Numbered from the stretch's first letter, positions 41,248 through 52,142 are shown. The stretch: DNA of 64,000 nucleotides from Paenibacillus terrigena DSM 21567 (GCF_000374845.1 NZ_KB895412.1:248001-312000), one strand, 5' to 3'. Numbers and translations: made by a program. Notes: generated from the sequence alone by a model not told the origin.

Positions 41248-42330
41248 ATGAATAAAGCATCCATTTATGGATTAACACGCGATCAATTGGCTGTATGGCT
41301 GTCGGAGCGTGGACATAAGAAATCGAGAGCCCTGCAAGTCTGGGACTGGTTATATCGGAAACGGGTTACGGATTTTGCCGCGATGGAAGATGTGCATTCG
41401 GATTGCATCGCGCTATTGTCCGAGAATTTCGCCATCGAGACCTTAACGGAATATTTGAAGCAGGAATCCACGGACGGAACCATTAAGTTCCTGTTCAGAC
41501 TGGAAGACGGCAACTTGATTGAGACGGTCCTGATGCGACATAAGTTCGGATTATCCGTCTGTGTTACGACGCAAGTCGGCTGCAACATCGGCTGCAGCTT
41601 CTGTGCGAGCGGGCTGCTGGCGAAGAGCCGGGATCTCACGAGCGGTGAGATTGTCGGGCAGATCATGAAGGTTCAGCATCATCTGGATGCGCAAGGGCAG
41701 GGAGAGCGTGTTACGCACATCGTGGTCATGGGGATTGGCGAACCGTTCGATAACTTCACGAATATGTCCGATTTCATCAATGTGATCAAGGATGCGAAAG
41801 GACTTGCGATTGGCCCAAGACATATCACGGTATCTACCAGCGGTCTGGCGAACAAAATTGAAGAGTTCGCAGATTCCGACCTTCAGGTGAACCTGGCGAT
41901 ATCGCTACATGCACCGAACAATGAGCTGCGGACACGGATTATGAAGATCAATAAGGCGATACCGATTGAGCGGTTAATGCAGGCGATTGAATATTACCTG
42001 GAGAAGACGAACCGTCGAATTACGCTAGAATACATCCTGCTGAAGGATGTGAATGACGGCCTAGAGCAGGCTGTCGAACTTGCAGAGCTCATTCAAGCAC
42101 GTCCGCGTCTGAAGAAGCTGGCCAATGTGAATTTGATTCCGTATAACCCGGTAGACGAGCATAGCCAGTACCAGCGGAGTGAGCAGGAGTCTGTACGGGC
42201 ATTCTTCGATGTGATGAAGAAGAACGGGATCAGCGTCAGCGTACGTCTGGAACACGGATCGGATATTGATGCGGCTTGCGGGCAGCTGCGGAGCAAGCAG
42301 ATCAATAAAGATCGCACGGAAGCGGGTTAG
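41248..42330 (+). CDS. rlmN: 23S rRNA (adenine-C2)-methyltransferase RlmN-like radical SAM enzyme
   Basis: A 360-residue radical SAM methyltransferase of the RlmN/Cfr family, which methylates A2503 of 23S rRNA. The Fe-S cluster motif is CNIGCSFC (Cys112, Cys116, Cys119). The conserved methyl-carrying cysteine is in [10 protein letters not shown] (about residue 347). An N-terminal accessory helix domain ([32 protein letters not shown]) is also present. RlmN is favoured over Cfr because of [19 protein letters not shown] and the overall length. Paired with greA, with a strong terminator after it. A Bacillales genome usually carries another rlmN elsewhere, so this may be a paralogue (inference). 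Confidence 0.93.
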   Translation: MNKASIYGLTRDQLAVWLSERGHKKSRALQVWDWLYRKRVTDFAAMEDVHSDCIALLSENFAIETLTEYLKQESTDGTIKFLFRLEDGNLIETVLMRHKFGLSVCVTTQVGCNIGCSFCASGLLAKSRDLTSGEIVGQIMKVQHHLDAQGQGERVTHIVVMGIGEPFDNFTNMSDFINVIKDAKGLAIGPRHITVSTSGLANKIEEFADSDLQVNLAISLHAPNNELRTRIMKINKAIPIERLMQAIEYYLEKTNRRITLEYILLKDVNDGLEQAVELAELIQARPRLKKLANVNLIPYNPVDEHSQYQRSEQESVRAFFDVMKKNGISVSVRLEHGSDIDAACGQLRSKQINKDRTEAG

Positions 42331-42368
42331 GCGCAGCTACGACCCCATTCCCTGGGAAATAACAGAAC

Positions 42369-42412
42369 AGAGCACCATCTTCACCTTAGGGAGGAGGATG
42401 GTGCTCTTTTTC
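42369..42412 (+). terminator. Terminator after rlmN
   Basis: AGAGCACCATC (42369-42379) pairs perfectly with GATGGTGCTCT (42397-42407), followed by TTTTCTT. Confidence 0.88.
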
Positions 42413-42458
42413 TTATATCGTAACGCAAAATTCTATTTGGCGATAAAAGAGGTTTTCC

Positions 42459-44906
42459 TCATTGGATGGCTACCGAAATCGGTCTCGATAAGACACGCTG
42501 ACGATAATCATGAATTTTCTGAGCGTATGTCATGGCAAGCTTCTTCGCGGTCTGATGGTTACCAGCATTCGCGAACACTTGGAACATCGGTTCTTCGCTG
42601 TCCGGTAGAATCAAGGTCCATCCTTCATCGTGGAAGATCTTAATCCCGTCGATCAGCTCGACTTGCTTACCTTTTGTCTCTTCCATTAGAAATCGCATAA
42701 CTTTGCCTTTGTCCGCCCACGGGCATTCGACTTTCTCCTTCAAGAGGGTGAAGTCGGGGATGGAATCCACGAGCTGAGATAGACGTAAATTTTTGTCAGC
42801 CATCAGCTGCATGAGATGCACCAGCGTATAGAGTCCGTCGTTGTAGATGTGGAAGCCTTGGTTCTGGCAACCTTCCATGATTGAGCGCGAATCCGCTTTG
42901 GTGCGAATGACCAAGCGACCCATCTGCGCCGCGAGAATCTCAGCGCTGTGTGAGATGTTGACCGGGACATGGAGCTCTGGATGATCGCTATGGTTCAACT
43001 GAATCATGATCTGTAGGATCGACAGCATAGATTCAGAGATCACTTCACCTTGGTCGGTAACGACATCGATCTGCTGCCCATTGGCATCTAATCGGATACC
43101 GAAATCCGCCTTACTCGATGTCACCCAGCTCGCGAGTTCGTCAGGGGAGGATGTAACCCGGTTAAGTTGAATGACTTTGCAGCCGAGAATCTCGAGCAAT
43201 TCCGGGATAATTTGCTGCAAATTCCGGTAATCATATTCCAACACGACGGTATAGCCTTGGGATTCAATCGAACGGTTTCCGACGAGCGAGAGGAGATGTT
43301 CGCGATATTGAAGGCGAACGTTGGGCGCGGTTCTTGCCCGCCCGACCTTGCTCGGATGAATGAGACGGCTGTCCTCTTGGATATAGGCGTTTTCGATTTT
43401 CCGTTCCGCATTCTTGCGAAGCGGGAGGCCGGCATCATCGAGGAATTCGATGACGAATTGAGTATCACTACCTTCGGTAAGTGCGCGGATATGAATGCCG
43501 CCCGCGCAATCGGAATGATGGACGGCGTGCCGCGATAAGGATGATGTCATCGAACCGAAATGATACGTATGAATCCCCGAAGCATGCAGGCCGGATAGGA
43601 ATACATTGGCAATCAAGGCGGCAAATGGTGAGGAATCATGGCTGACGCCCACCGCCACTCCTGCAGGAATTGTCGTTCCGTAAGCTAAGGCAAGTCGATT
43701 GGCGAAGTTGGTCGTCAGATCGACATTGCATGTGCCGTTCACGCCCGATTGCCCGAAGAGATTTTTGGATAAGCGATCACCCCGAATGAAGGAATGTTTG
43801 ACAGTCGTATGATGATCGATGATTTTATTCGGGAAGATTTTAACGCCTGGTTGGACAATGCTCTTCGTCCCAATCTGGCATCCGTCCCCGACAATAGCTT
43901 CTTCGTGAACGATAGCCCCGGACTGTACAATCACATTTTGACATAGCGTAGCGCCTTTGACTTCTGCGCCCAGCGCAACTAGGTTATTCCGCCATAGGAC
44001 AGCGCGCTCTAGAGACGTATCGCGGCCCAGAATAGAGCCCTCGCCGATAATTGAGTAAGGTTCAAGCGTAACATGAGGCTCCAGAATGCAATCGGAGCCG
44101 ATGAAGCAAGGGGATTGCAGAATGACGTCTTGGTCGATTTTCACATGTTCGCCCGTCCAGATGCCTGGTGCAATTTCCGTGCCTGGCATCGCGATGTTCA
44201 CTTTACGATCTAGCATGTCGAACTGCGTCTCCCGATATTGCGTCAGGTTGCCGATATCTGACCAATATCCGTCTGCTACGTAAGCATATAGCGGCTGATC
44301 TTGAGTCATAAGCATCGGGAAGAGGTCTTGACTGAAGTCGAACACTTGCCCGCGATCGAAGTAATTGAACACGTCGGTCTCTAGAATATAGATACCTGTA
44401 TTGACCGTATCGCTGAAGACTTCGCCCCAGCTCGGCTTCTCAAGGAATCGAATGACCTGGCCGTCATCATCGGTCATGACAACGCCGAATTCGAGCGGGC
44501 TGTCGACATGAGTCAGAATGAGCGTTCCGATGGATCCTTTATGGCGGTGGTATTCGATCGCTTGCGTTAAGTCGAAGTCGGTCAGAGCATCCCCGCTGAT
44601 GACGATGAAGGTCTCGTCGAGGAATTCTTCCGCATTCTTAACGCTGCCTGCCGTACCTAATGGGCTATCTTCTTCAAAATAGTGCAGCTGAACGCCAAAA
44701 TCGGAGCCGTCTCCGAAATAAGAACGAATCATTTCAGGGAGATACTGTACGGTTACAGCAATCTCGGTAATCCCATGCTGCTTAAGCAGTTCTATGGTAT
44801 ATTCCATCACAGGACGGTCTAATAAAGGTACCATCGGTTTAGGTGTGTTACTGGTCAGCGGGCGCAGACGCGTCCCTTTGCCTCCTGCCATAATAACTGC
44901 TTTCAT
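42459..44906 (-). CDS. Sugar-1-phosphate nucleotidyltransferase fused to a degenerate phosphomannomutase
   Basis: An 815-residue fusion. Residues 1-235 form a nucleotidyltransferase ([69 protein letters not shown]). Residues 255-375 are left-handed beta-helix repeats. From about 380 a phosphohexomutase fold follows. In that part the phosphoserine loop expected as TASHNP is not recognisable; [11 protein letters not shown] and [21 protein letters not shown] take its place. The metal loop DGDxDR reads DFGIRLD. So the first half probably makes NDP-mannose or NDP-glucose and the second is likely inactive or regulatory. Its start lies one base after the GH57-GT4 gene's stop. Confidence 0.88.
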   Translation of the reverse strand: MKAVIMAGGKGTRLRPLTSNTPKPMVPLLDRPVMEYTIELLKQHGITEIAVTVQYLPEMIRSYFGDGSDFGVQLHYFEEDSPLGTAGSVKNAEEFLDETFIVISGDALTDFDLTQAIEYHRHKGSIGTLILTHVDSPLEFGVVMTDDDGQVIRFLEKPSWGEVFSDTVNTGIYILETDVFNYFDRGQVFDFSQDLFPMLMTQDQPLYAYVADGYWSDIGNLTQYRETQFDMLDRKVNIAMPGTEIAPGIWTGEHVKIDQDVILQSPCFIGSDCILEPHVTLEPYSIIGEGSILGRDTSLERAVLWRNNLVALGAEVKGATLCQNVIVQSGAIVHEEAIVGDGCQIGTKSIVQPGVKIFPNKIIDHHTTVKHSFIRGDRLSKNLFGQSGVNGTCNVDLTTNFANRLALAYGTTIPAGVAVGVSHDSSPFAALIANVFLSGLHASGIHTYHFGSMTSSLSRHAVHHSDCAGGIHIRALTEGSDTQFVIEFLDDAGLPLRKNAERKIENAYIQEDSRLIHPSKVGRARTAPNVRLQYREHLLSLVGNRSIESQGYTVVLEYDYRNLQQIIPELLEILGCKVIQLNRVTSSPDELASWVTSSKADFGIRLDANGQQIDVVTDQGEVISESMLSILQIMIQLNHSDHPELHVPVNISHSAEILAAQMGRLVIRTKADSRSIMEGCQNQGFHIYNDGLYTLVHLMQLMADKNLRLSQLVDSIPDFTLLKEKVECPWADKGKVMRFLMEETKGKQVELIDGIKIFHDEGWTLILPDSEEPMFQVFANAGNHQTAKKLAMTYAQKIHDYRQRVLSRPISVAIQ

Positions 44907-44907
44907 C

Positions 44908-47784
44908 TTAATTCCCCCTGTTCTTCATCCCGTTTTTTAAATCTTCGGTCGCTGCGACTTCTTGGTACGCGAGATGGTCGAACTCACGATGCAGCGTGCG
45001 GTGGTACGTATGGATCGTCTGCCGAGCAATATGATCCCAGTTATACGCAGTAGCTAATTTATAGACAGCTTGCTGTGCCATGCTTCTCGCCAAATCTGGA
45101 TTCTGCAGCATTTGGATCACATGCGAAGCAAGCGATGGAACATCACCAGGAAGGACGGTATAGCCATCCTCTCCATAGTTCACCATCTCCTGAAGGCCTC
45201 CCGTTCCAGAGACAATGACAGGTGTTCCGGCAGCCATCGCTTCGAGCGCGACAATGCCGAAAGGTTCATATAGACTTGGAAATACAGCGATGGAAGCCAT
45301 TTGGAACAATTGATTTCGCGTCGTATCATCAATGAATCCAGTGAAGAGGACATGATGGTCCACGTTCATTTGTCTCGCTTGCGCCTGGAGCTCCTCCATA
45401 ACGGGACCTTTACCGCTGATGATGAATTTCGTATTTGGGCAGCTCGCCAGAATAGTAGGGATGCTATCTAGCAGAATATGCACGCCTTTCTCGCGAACGA
45501 GTCTGCCGACGAAGTACACGATGCGCTCATCGGGCCGTGCGAATTGCGCTCGAACGGATGCCTCGACCTCTACCGGCTGAAGGAGCTGCGAATCGACGCC
45601 ATTGGCAATGGTGTCCAGCTTGTCGGCAGGTAATTGGAAGAGTCGAAGGAGCTCTTCTTCCATATAACGACTGCACCCAATGACCCGCCATGCTTCATAA
45701 GTCAGCTTCCATTCAAGATGATGTATGGCATGTTGAAGTTCACTATAGATTCCTTGATTACGTCCATGCTCTGTCGCATGAATGGTGGCCACGAGCGGCA
45801 GATGGAACTGATGCTTCAGCGCTGTGGCGGCCTGACAGACCAGCCAATCATGTGCATGGATCAGATCGAATGGACCGTAATGGGCAATTAATGGCTTGCA
45901 GTAATCCGTCATGGCAAGGTTCAGTTGGAATACCCATTCCATGAAGCTAAGGTCATGGGCCTGATACGTTCTGACGCGATGCACATGAACGCCTTGATTC
46001 ACTTCGTAAGCCGGGTACCCGTTGACATGTGAGGTAATGACATGGACTTCCATGCCCTGCTTCGTCAGGCTGCGGGTGAGATCATACACATGCCGTGATA
46101 ATCCGCCGACGGTCATCGGTGGGAATTCCCAGGAGAACATTAATATTTTGAGCCCATTTCGAGCTTGCTGGACTACGTCATGCAGTTCAGCTGTAGCTGC
46201 AGGATATGAGCGGTAGATCTGGTAATCGAGCGCAGGGAAGATGTCGTCCCGGCGTTCCGCTTCTTGGAGCCAAGCTTCATCGATCATTCCGCTGCGGAGT
46301 GCACGATAGAGCTTCTGGAATCGGTTCATATGATTCTGCGTCCGCTTGACCGCATAAGGCACCATCGTCTTGTTATCCATAATGAACGCCCAGTCGCTGC
46401 TCTCGGCGAGCATCAATTGCTTCGCGGCCTGGTTTAGTGCACGCTGCTCGAGATCCGTTGGATTCGGGAAGCGATCTGCGAGTTCGATCATCTGTTCTTC
46501 CATCCGGTGAAGATGGCGATAGATCCAAGCATTGTCCTGCCCGAGCCATACTTCGCCATATCCGGCGCGCCCCCAACTGGAGAAGGCCAGCTGACACTGT
46601 TCATTCTCGTGATATTCGTGCAAATATTCGGCAGGCGTGATCATCTGAATGATCTGCCCGTTATCATGTGCTTTGCGGCACAATTGGTCGATAAAGCGAG
46701 GGCCTTCATACCACCAATGGCCGAACAACTCCGCATCATAGGAAGCGATTATGATCGGTTTGCGATCCATGTGCGCAGCGAGATGCTCCACTTGCCTCTC
46801 CCGATTAAAGAAGAAATTGCCTGCATGATTGGATGCTTTCGCTTCTGCCCAAGAGGGGCGGTAGGGCTCTTTATGCCCGTCTTGCCCTGTGATGCGGTAG
46901 TATTTGATGCCGGTATGCAGACGAACGCCCGTCTTATGTAGGTAAGGCTTAATATATTCATAGTTCAGGTCATACCCGATATCCCGGTAATATTCGCGGT
47001 AATCATAATCGCCAGGATAACCCTCAAGCGAGCTCCATACTTGCTTGGAAGTCTCTTGATCTCTGGCAAAAGCCGCCACGCCATGTGGGGTCACGACCGG
47101 GCCATAGACACCGCGCCGCGGCTTCGGGCTCGCATGATTCAGGCTGTGCGTATCGGTGAAGAAGAAGTCGATGCCGTAGTCTTTCAGAATGCGGTCTAAG
47201 CCTTCCTTCATGCCGCATTCGGGCAGCCAGATCCCTCGTGGACTCCGTCCAAGAAGGGTGGTATGTACCGAGATCGCATTTTCGATCTGCGAACGAATCG
47301 CTTGCTCGGTTTTCACATAAGGCAAGAAGGCATGTGTCGCAGCGGATGTAATGAGCTCCAGGTTCCCTGCGTCTTGAAATTTGCGGAAACCATCAATGAT
47401 TCTGCCTTGGTAAGTCGTTACGAATAGGTCTTTGATGTGCTCAAATTGTTCGAGGTACTGAACGGCAAGGGGATGGAAGGATTCGTCGCCTTCGGTCCGT
47501 TCGCACTCGTATGTCGCGAGTTCAATCAAATTGTTGAGATAGCTGAGGTATCGTTCTTGGAGTAATGGGCTGGCTAACATCGAGAGCAGCGTCGGAGTTA
47601 ACGACATTGTGATGCGGAAATCGACCCCGTCACGTAACAGTCCTTCGAATACGTCAAGCTGCGGAAGGTAGGTCTCGGTCATGGCTTCGAACAGCCAACG
47701 CTCTTCAATGTAATCTTCACTCTCGGGATGGTGCACAAAGGGCAGATGCGCATGTAGGACAAGGGATAAATAACCTTTTACCAT
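44908..47784 (-). CDS. GH57 branching-enzyme domain fused to a GT4 glycosyltransferase
   Basis: A 958-residue two-domain protein. Residues 1-520 are a GH57/DUF1957 alpha-glucan branching-enzyme domain ([18 protein letters not shown]; catalytic glutamate in IWLPECGM, about E189; catalytic aspartate in [15 protein letters not shown], about D350). From residue 545 it is a GT4 glycosyltransferase ([47 protein letters not shown]-x7-E in [10 protein letters not shown]), like glycogen synthase GlgA. ATG 47784 follows AAGGAG; the much longer frame to 48045 crosses the DUF4912 gene. It likely both extends and branches an alpha-glucan. Confidence 0.9.
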   Translation of the reverse strand: MVKGYLSLVLHAHLPFVHHPESEDYIEERWLFEAMTETYLPQLDVFEGLLRDGVDFRITMSLTPTLLSMLASPLLQERYLSYLNNLIELATYECERTEGDESFHPLAVQYLEQFEHIKDLFVTTYQGRIIDGFRKFQDAGNLELITSAATHAFLPYVKTEQAIRSQIENAISVHTTLLGRSPRGIWLPECGMKEGLDRILKDYGIDFFFTDTHSLNHASPKPRRGVYGPVVTPHGVAAFARDQETSKQVWSSLEGYPGDYDYREYYRDIGYDLNYEYIKPYLHKTGVRLHTGIKYYRITGQDGHKEPYRPSWAEAKASNHAGNFFFNRERQVEHLAAHMDRKPIIIASYDAELFGHWWYEGPRFIDQLCRKAHDNGQIIQMITPAEYLHEYHENEQCQLAFSSWGRAGYGEVWLGQDNAWIYRHLHRMEEQMIELADRFPNPTDLEQRALNQAAKQLMLAESSDWAFIMDNKTMVPYAVKRTQNHMNRFQKLYRALRSGMIDEAWLQEAERRDDIFPALDYQIYRSYPAATAELHDVVQQARNGLKILMFSWEFPPMTVGGLSRHVYDLTRSLTKQGMEVHVITSHVNGYPAYEVNQGVHVHRVRTYQAHDLSFMEWVFQLNLAMTDYCKPLIAHYGPFDLIHAHDWLVCQAATALKHQFHLPLVATIHATEHGRNQGIYSELQHAIHHLEWKLTYEAWRVIGCSRYMEEELLRLFQLPADKLDTIANGVDSQLLQPVEVEASVRAQFARPDERIVYFVGRLVREKGVHILLDSIPTILASCPNTKFIISGKGPVMEELQAQARQMNVDHHVLFTGFIDDTTRNQLFQMASIAVFPSLYEPFGIVALEAMAAGTPVIVSGTGGLQEMVNYGEDGYTVLPGDVPSLASHVIQMLQNPDLARSMAQQAVYKLATAYNWDHIARQTIHTYHRTLHREFDHLAYQEVAATEDLKNGMKNRGN

Positions 47785-48470
47785 GCCTTGTTCACTCCTT
47801 CCTCTGTTGTATTGGTTGATGGCGCAGACAGGGAATAGCCTGTAAATGCGTTGTGCCATTCGGGGGCTGGGGCTGGTTTCGCTAGCTCCAGCGTCACGGC
47901 GTGATATTCCGTCCAAGAGCTCTCGTCTTGAGGCGGAAGTGTTACTGTATTCGAACGTAGGAGTGTTACAAATCTCCCATCGAGGGTTGTTGTTCCGTAA
48001 TCTACAATATAAGTGCAGTTCGCTTCCATCCCCATAACGAACCAATTGTCGCTATCTGCATGAAGCGCAATATCTGTCGAACGGTTCCAGTGCTCGCCGT
48101 TAAAATCCAGACACGTAATATCATACACACGCAGGAATTTGGGCAGGTTATGAAATCCGGTGTGGAAATGTTCTTCTGTCATCTGCTTCCGCTGACTCGT
48201 GATATCCCAATAGACGTAGAGTGATGAAGGATCTCTTGGCATGATCGTGATGTGATCGAAGATCTCATCAATCGCTTGCAAATGAGCTTCGTCAATCTCG
48301 GGCGGACATGACATGACGTTATGTACTGCTGCAGCAACATGCTGCGAAGCCTTATTGCGCTCCTTCGCCAAATGATAGTTCAGTTTGCCATAGGATACGC
48401 CGAGCTGTTCTGCAATTTCTTTACGCGTTCGTCCTGCTTCTAGTAATCGCATTATGTTTTCAATATCCAA
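47778..48470 (-). CDS. DUF4912 protein with N-terminal helix-turn-helix
   Basis: A 230-residue protein. The N-terminus (IMRLLEAGRTRKEIAEQLGVSYGKLNYHLAKER, residues 5-37) is helix-turn-helix-like. The rest is DUF4912: DHITIMPRDPSSLYVYWDITSQRKQMTEEH, FLRVYDITCLDFNGEH, WFVMGMEANCTYIVDYGTTTLDGRFVTLLRSNTVTLPP. DUF4912 genes travel with GH57 and starch/glycogen genes. Its stop overlaps the GH57-GT4 start by 7 bp, so the products are coupled. It may sense or bind glycan, possibly controlling the operon (inference). Confidence 0.85.
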   Translation of the reverse strand: MDIENIMRLLEAGRTRKEIAEQLGVSYGKLNYHLAKERNKASQHVAAAVHNVMSCPPEIDEAHLQAIDEIFDHITIMPRDPSSLYVYWDITSQRKQMTEEHFHTGFHNLPKFLRVYDITCLDFNGEHWNRSTDIALHADSDNWFVMGMEANCTYIVDYGTTTLDGRFVTLLRSNTVTLPPQDESSWTEYHAVTLELAKPAPAPEWHNAFTGYSLSAPSTNTTEEGVNKAW

Positions 48471-48645
48471 TGAACTTGCCCTCCAATTCCTTATTTGAAA
48501 ATGAGAAGAAAGTCACTCATGGGCTTCCTTGTTCTTTTCATAGATTAGTGTATAGGATATGCCGTGATAAGTTTGCCGAAGTATGAGTGAGGATTTCAGG
48601 ACCTTTTGTAGAATTTTCGAGGTTCATTGCACATTTTGACAAAAT

Positions 48646-48687
48646 AAAAAGCGCCTCCGAGAAGAGCAAATCTCGTAAGCGCTTTAT
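48646..48687 (-). terminator. Terminator of the GH15 gene
   Basis: AAAGCGC and GCGCTTT (48648-48654 with 48679-48685) with an inner GAGA/TCTC step. On the minus strand it ends in TTTTTATTTTG. Confidence 0.7.
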
Positions 48688-48712
48688 TGAAAAAAGGCTG
48701 GTTTAGAAATGT

Positions 48713-49780
48713 TCAAGCGAGGTTGCTGAGCAGGTTCGTCTCAGCCGACAGTGCTTCTTTGGCCAAAATATACATGGCGCTGCTCCATCCGAGCGGGGTA
48801 TTCGGATTCGCCGCCGCTGTCCCGGCATAATATAGCTCGGGCAAAACTCCTGGCTTCGTCATGATGTGTTCCGTCTTGTGAATGTAGTGATTCGCTTCAT
48901 CCAGACGGCCGAGTGTTATATGGCATAGGGCAAGCCATGGCAACCCGAATGTCCATTCCGCTTCTGTCCCGCGATAGAATTCACGGGGATGATGCCTGCC
49001 ATGGTGATGTTCGAGGGTGCTGTAGTAGCTGTCTCCCTCGTAGCGGATCAGACCGCGGTCTCGCAGCAAGTGCTGCTCTGCACGCTGCACGATAATATCC
49101 CCGAGCATGCCGGTAAACAGCTTATAAGGGTACACAAGGCTGAGCTGCGCCAAATCGGTTGATTTCACCTTACTTTCATGGGGAAAGAGGGTGAGCAGGG
49201 CATGAAGTCCCTTGTCGACCAAGGATTCCGGTACAAGGACGTAAGGCTCGACGGCTTTAAGTCCGGCTACGCAAGCTCCGATAGAGGATGCATGCACTTC
49301 CCGGGATTCTTCCCACATGCCGTTATCCGGGTCATGCCAATATTCGATGTGGCCTAGATACTCGACTAAACGCTGAACGATCTCCAGATCTTGGGCATCA
49401 CGGAACATCCGCTTGCCTTGTGCGAGCCCAGAGCCGATTCCGAAGAGGAAGGCTCCGATCATATCGTGCTGTACGTGGCCCCAGTTCTGATCATGAATTT
49501 CAAGGACATCCTGCGCAGAGTAACGGGCGTGTAGGTACTCCCACTCATACGTAGGTTTGTGCTTCGAGAGAATATGCAGCTTCCATTCATACGTGCGGAA
49601 TAAATCTAGCAGCCGATAGTAGGTTGTCTCATAGATTCGATTCGGCTTCGTTAAGTAGGGTAACGACATATAGACGCAATCGCGAATCCAGACATATTGA
49701 TAATCCTTCGACGGACTGGCGACATATAAACCGTGGGGTAGGCGTAATTGATCCAGGATCTTATAGCTCTCAGATAACAT
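48713..49780 (-). CDS. Glycoside hydrolase family 15-like protein
   Basis: A 355-residue (alpha/alpha)6-barrel enzyme of the GH15/glucoamylase class. YVASPSKDYQYVWIRDCVYMSLPYL gives the WIRD motif, YWHDPDNGMWEESREVHASSIGACVAGLKAV supplies the conserved GMWE acid, and GTEAEWTFGLPWLALCHITLGRLDEANHYI gives the second acid. It lacks a signal peptide and the N-terminal beta domain of secreted glucoamylases, so an intracellular glucan or trehalose target is likely. It is expressed in the same direction as the DUF4912-GH57/GT4 genes but has its own terminator. Divergent from the response regulator at 49936. Confidence 0.9.
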   Translation of the reverse strand: MLSESYKILDQLRLPHGLYVASPSKDYQYVWIRDCVYMSLPYLTKPNRIYETTYYRLLDLFRTYEWKLHILSKHKPTYEWEYLHARYSAQDVLEIHDQNWGHVQHDMIGAFLFGIGSGLAQGKRMFRDAQDLEIVQRLVEYLGHIEYWHDPDNGMWEESREVHASSIGACVAGLKAVEPYVLVPESLVDKGLHALLTLFPHESKVKSTDLAQLSLVYPYKLFTGMLGDIIVQRAEQHLLRDRGLIRYEGDSYYSTLEHHHGRHHPREFYRGTEAEWTFGLPWLALCHITLGRLDEANHYIHKTEHIMTKPGVLPELYYAGTAAANPNTPLGWSSAMYILAKEALSAETNLLSNLA

Positions 49781-49935
49781 ATTTAACTCCTCCTTGAATG
49801 TTCGATAGGATGATTTCTATTTAGCAGTTTGCCCGATTTCTGTTTCTATTAAACTTGTAATCGTCCATGTATAATGGATATAAATAGAAATGACTGGGAT
49901 GGCCTGTCTTGGGATTGAAAGGGAGCATCGAAGGT

Positions 49936-51054
49936 ATGAGGGTTATGATTGTGGATGACGAGCGGCTGGCGCTGCAGAGCATGATGAAGCATTTGAAGGA
50001 ATTAGGGGCGTTCAATATTACCGGGGTATTCCAGAATCCGCGGGAAGCAATGGATTGGGTAATGCGCGATGCCGTTGATATAGCGTTTCTAGATATTGAG
50101 ATGCCGGAAATGAGCGGTATGGTGCTAGCTGAACGGCTCATGGAGATTCGTCCTTCGATTGAAATCGTGTTCGTAACAGCTTACAGTCATTACGCAATCG
50201 ATGCTTTCGAGATCAATGCGCTGGACTATTTGATGAAGCCGGTACAGCGGAGTAGGCTCGAGAAGACCGTACGGCGGCTGCAGGAACGTACCCATGTTGA
50301 ACGTGAGGCGAAGAAGTCGGAGCCGCAGGAAATGCTGGGATGTCTACTGAATTTGCATTATCGAAATGATGCACATGACATTCAGGCCTTCCAATGGCGT
50401 ACAACCAAGGCGCAGGAATTGTTCGCTTACTTGATTCACTACCGAGGACATACCGTTCATAAGGAGAACATCCTCGAATGGATGTGGCCTGCGTATGAGA
50501 TGGAGAAATCAACGGCGCATTTGCATACGACCATCTATCAAATTCGTAGAGTGATCAAGCAATTGGGGCTGGATATTCAGGTCAAATATAAGGATGAAGG
50601 ATATCGATTGGAACAAGGGAGCGTGCTTATCGACGTCGATGTCTGGGAGCAAGGGATTCGCTCGGCCCCGCCTGTTGCACCGGAGACGCTGCAGCAGCAT
50701 CATGCATTACTGGATCTGTATCGCGGTGACTATCTGGGCGACCATCGGTACATCTGGGCCGAGAGCGAGCGGGAGCGGCTCAGTATGATGTGGTTCGTCC
50801 ATGCGAAGCAGGTGGTCGATTGCCACATGCAGTTAGGGCAGTATACGGAGGCGATGCTGCTGCTCCAACAGCTGCAGGAACGGTATCCTTATGTGGAGGA
50901 TATTTATTTTGGAATGATGAAGATTCACGCGATGCATGGCAATTTAGGGGAAGTGAAGCGCCAGTACGAGCGGCTAACTTGGATTTTGCAGCAGGAATTG
51001 GGCGTTGGGCCAAGCGAGGTGCTGCATACCTGGTATGCGCAGCATTTTAACTAA
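49936..51054 (+). CDS. Response regulator with DNA-binding and BTAD (SARP-like) domains
   Basis: A 372-residue protein. Receiver at residues 1-120: MRVMIVDDERLA (acidic pocket), FLDIEMPEMSG (phosphoacceptor aspartate near residue 52), VFVTAYSHYAIDAFEINALDYLMKPVQ. From about 160 there is a winged helix of the OmpR/SARP type (RTTKAQELFAYLIHYRGHTVHKENILEWMWPAYEMEKSTAHLHTTIYQIRRVI), then a BTAD tetratricopeptide-like domain to the end. No sensor kinase is adjacent. ATG 49936 follows AAAGGGA. It sits between the glycan cluster (divergent) and a diguanylate cyclase and may control either. Confidence 0.9.
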   Translation: MRVMIVDDERLALQSMMKHLKELGAFNITGVFQNPREAMDWVMRDAVDIAFLDIEMPEMSGMVLAERLMEIRPSIEIVFVTAYSHYAIDAFEINALDYLMKPVQRSRLEKTVRRLQERTHVEREAKKSEPQEMLGCLLNLHYRNDAHDIQAFQWRTTKAQELFAYLIHYRGHTVHKENILEWMWPAYEMEKSTAHLHTTIYQIRRVIKQLGLDIQVKYKDEGYRLEQGSVLIDVDVWEQGIRSAPPVAPETLQQHHALLDLYRGDYLGDHRYIWAESERERLSMMWFVHAKQVVDCHMQLGQYTEAMLLLQQLQERYPYVEDIYFGMMKIHAMHGNLGEVKRQYERLTWILQQELGVGPSEVLHTWYAQHFN

Positions 51055-51196
51055 AAGATAAAGGTTGTCCATGCAATGTAACGCACGACCCCTCCCACGA
51101 GCGTGCGTTTTTTGTCGTGCAGCAGTCCTGTTCAGTTATTGTTCAGAGCGACGTATTAGAATGGCCCCTAGAGTATCTGGAAGGAGGAGAAATAGG

Positions 51197-51859
51197 GTGA
51201 AACTTACTGGAAGGTTAGTCATGATGCTCATCACGGTCACGTTAGCGATGAGCTTGAACGCTTATCTCATGTCGATCCATTCGCTCAATATATATATCAT
51301 TGTCATCTCTTGCGGTGCAGTTGTTTTGTCGTGGTATGGAGGTAAGCATTATGACCAAGTGCGCGATGAAGCGGAACGGGATTCGCTCACGACTGCGTAC
51401 CGGCGAAGAACCGCCTATCTTCTGTTCGATCGACTGCAGCAGAAGGCAAGACGAACAGGACGGGCGGTCGCTGTATTTTTTATTGATATTAATGATTTTA
51501 AGCTGATTAACGATCATTATGGTCACGCCGTAGGCGATGTCATGCTGCGGAAGACTGTGGAAGCGCTAATGGAGGTGAATTCTCGTCAGACCCATGTCGT
51601 CCGCTTCGGCGGGGATGAGTTCCTCGTCCTAACGTTATGTGACAGTGAAGCTGAGCTCGAAGACACCCATCAAGAAATGGTGGAGCGTCTAGAATCCATC
51701 CCTGCATTAACCGCGGTATCCCTTACCGTCTCGATTGGACGTGCATGGTACCCACAGCAGAGTACGCGACTCGATGATCTCATCGATTCAGCCGATCAAG
51801 AGATGATGCATGCGAAGAGACGTGTGAAGCAAGGAAGGCGGAACACCGCAGTAAACTAA
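51197..51859 (+). CDS. Membrane-anchored diguanylate cyclase (GGDEF domain)
   Basis: A 220-residue enzyme making cyclic di-GMP from two GTP. Two short membrane segments occupy residues 5-45, and the GGDEF domain starts near 60: RDSLTTAYRRRTAYLLFDRLQ, FIDINDFKLINDHYGHAVGDVML, and the intact signature RFGGDEF (138-142). No RxxD inhibitory site lies five residues before the signature (SRQT there). GTG 51197 follows AAGGAGG by nine bases; longer frames to 51065 are less likely. It stands next to a c-di-GMP receptor-like gene and is a plausible supplier of the signal. Confidence 0.9.
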   Translation: MKLTGRLVMMLITVTLAMSLNAYLMSIHSLNIYIIVISCGAVVLSWYGGKHYDQVRDEAERDSLTTAYRRRTAYLLFDRLQQKARRTGRAVAVFFIDINDFKLINDHYGHAVGDVMLRKTVEALMEVNSRQTHVVRFGGDEFLVLTLCDSEAELEDTHQEMVERLESIPALTAVSLTVSIGRAWYPQQSTRLDDLIDSADQEMMHAKRRVKQGRRNTAVN

Positions 51860-51888
51860 AGAACACGTGCTCTTTTTGTGATGCCATG

Positions 51889-51932
51889 AAGCCCCACTCT
51901 ACTCGACCGAGCAGAGCGCGGGCTTTTTTTTG
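51889..51932 (+). terminator. Terminator after the diguanylate cyclase
   Basis: AAGCCC pairs with GGGCTT (51889-51894 with 51920-51925), with inner CTCT/AGAG, then seven T's. Confidence 0.85.
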
Positions 51933-52059
51933 TCGTTCGCAGCTAATCGCATTACAACTTTTCTATCCGTATATGCGTCAACTACTGATCATCTATGAAA
52001 ATTTCAGAAAAACATCAACATTTACCAGTAAGGATTTGCATGTTATTTCTGTAAATTTT

Positions 52060-52068
52060 TGATATAAT
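52060..52068 (+). promoter_or_regulatory. Extended -10 promoter of the YdaK-like operon
   Basis: TGATATAAT: a TATAAT box (52063-52068) with an upstream TG one base away. No good -35 is present at 17 bp (a TTGCAT lies 21 bp upstream), which fits an extended -10 promoter. The rest of the 51933-52142 spacer shows no recognised riboswitch. Confidence 0.5.
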
Positions 52069-52142
52069 GTGGCGATTGTTTTGAGGAAGTTTTCATAGAT
52101 TTTCTTTGGTATCGATGGTACGAAGGGGGAAGGAGGTATCCT

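Noticed and set aside
47785-48045. N-terminal extension of the GH57-GT4 frame to 48045
   Set aside because: It runs through the DUF4912 gene in another frame, and ATG 47784 has a perfect ribosome site and the family's normal beginning.
51933-52142. c-di-GMP (GEMM) riboswitch before the YdaK-like gene
   Set aside because: The conserved GEMM core was not found; only a promoter and a ribosome site are visible.
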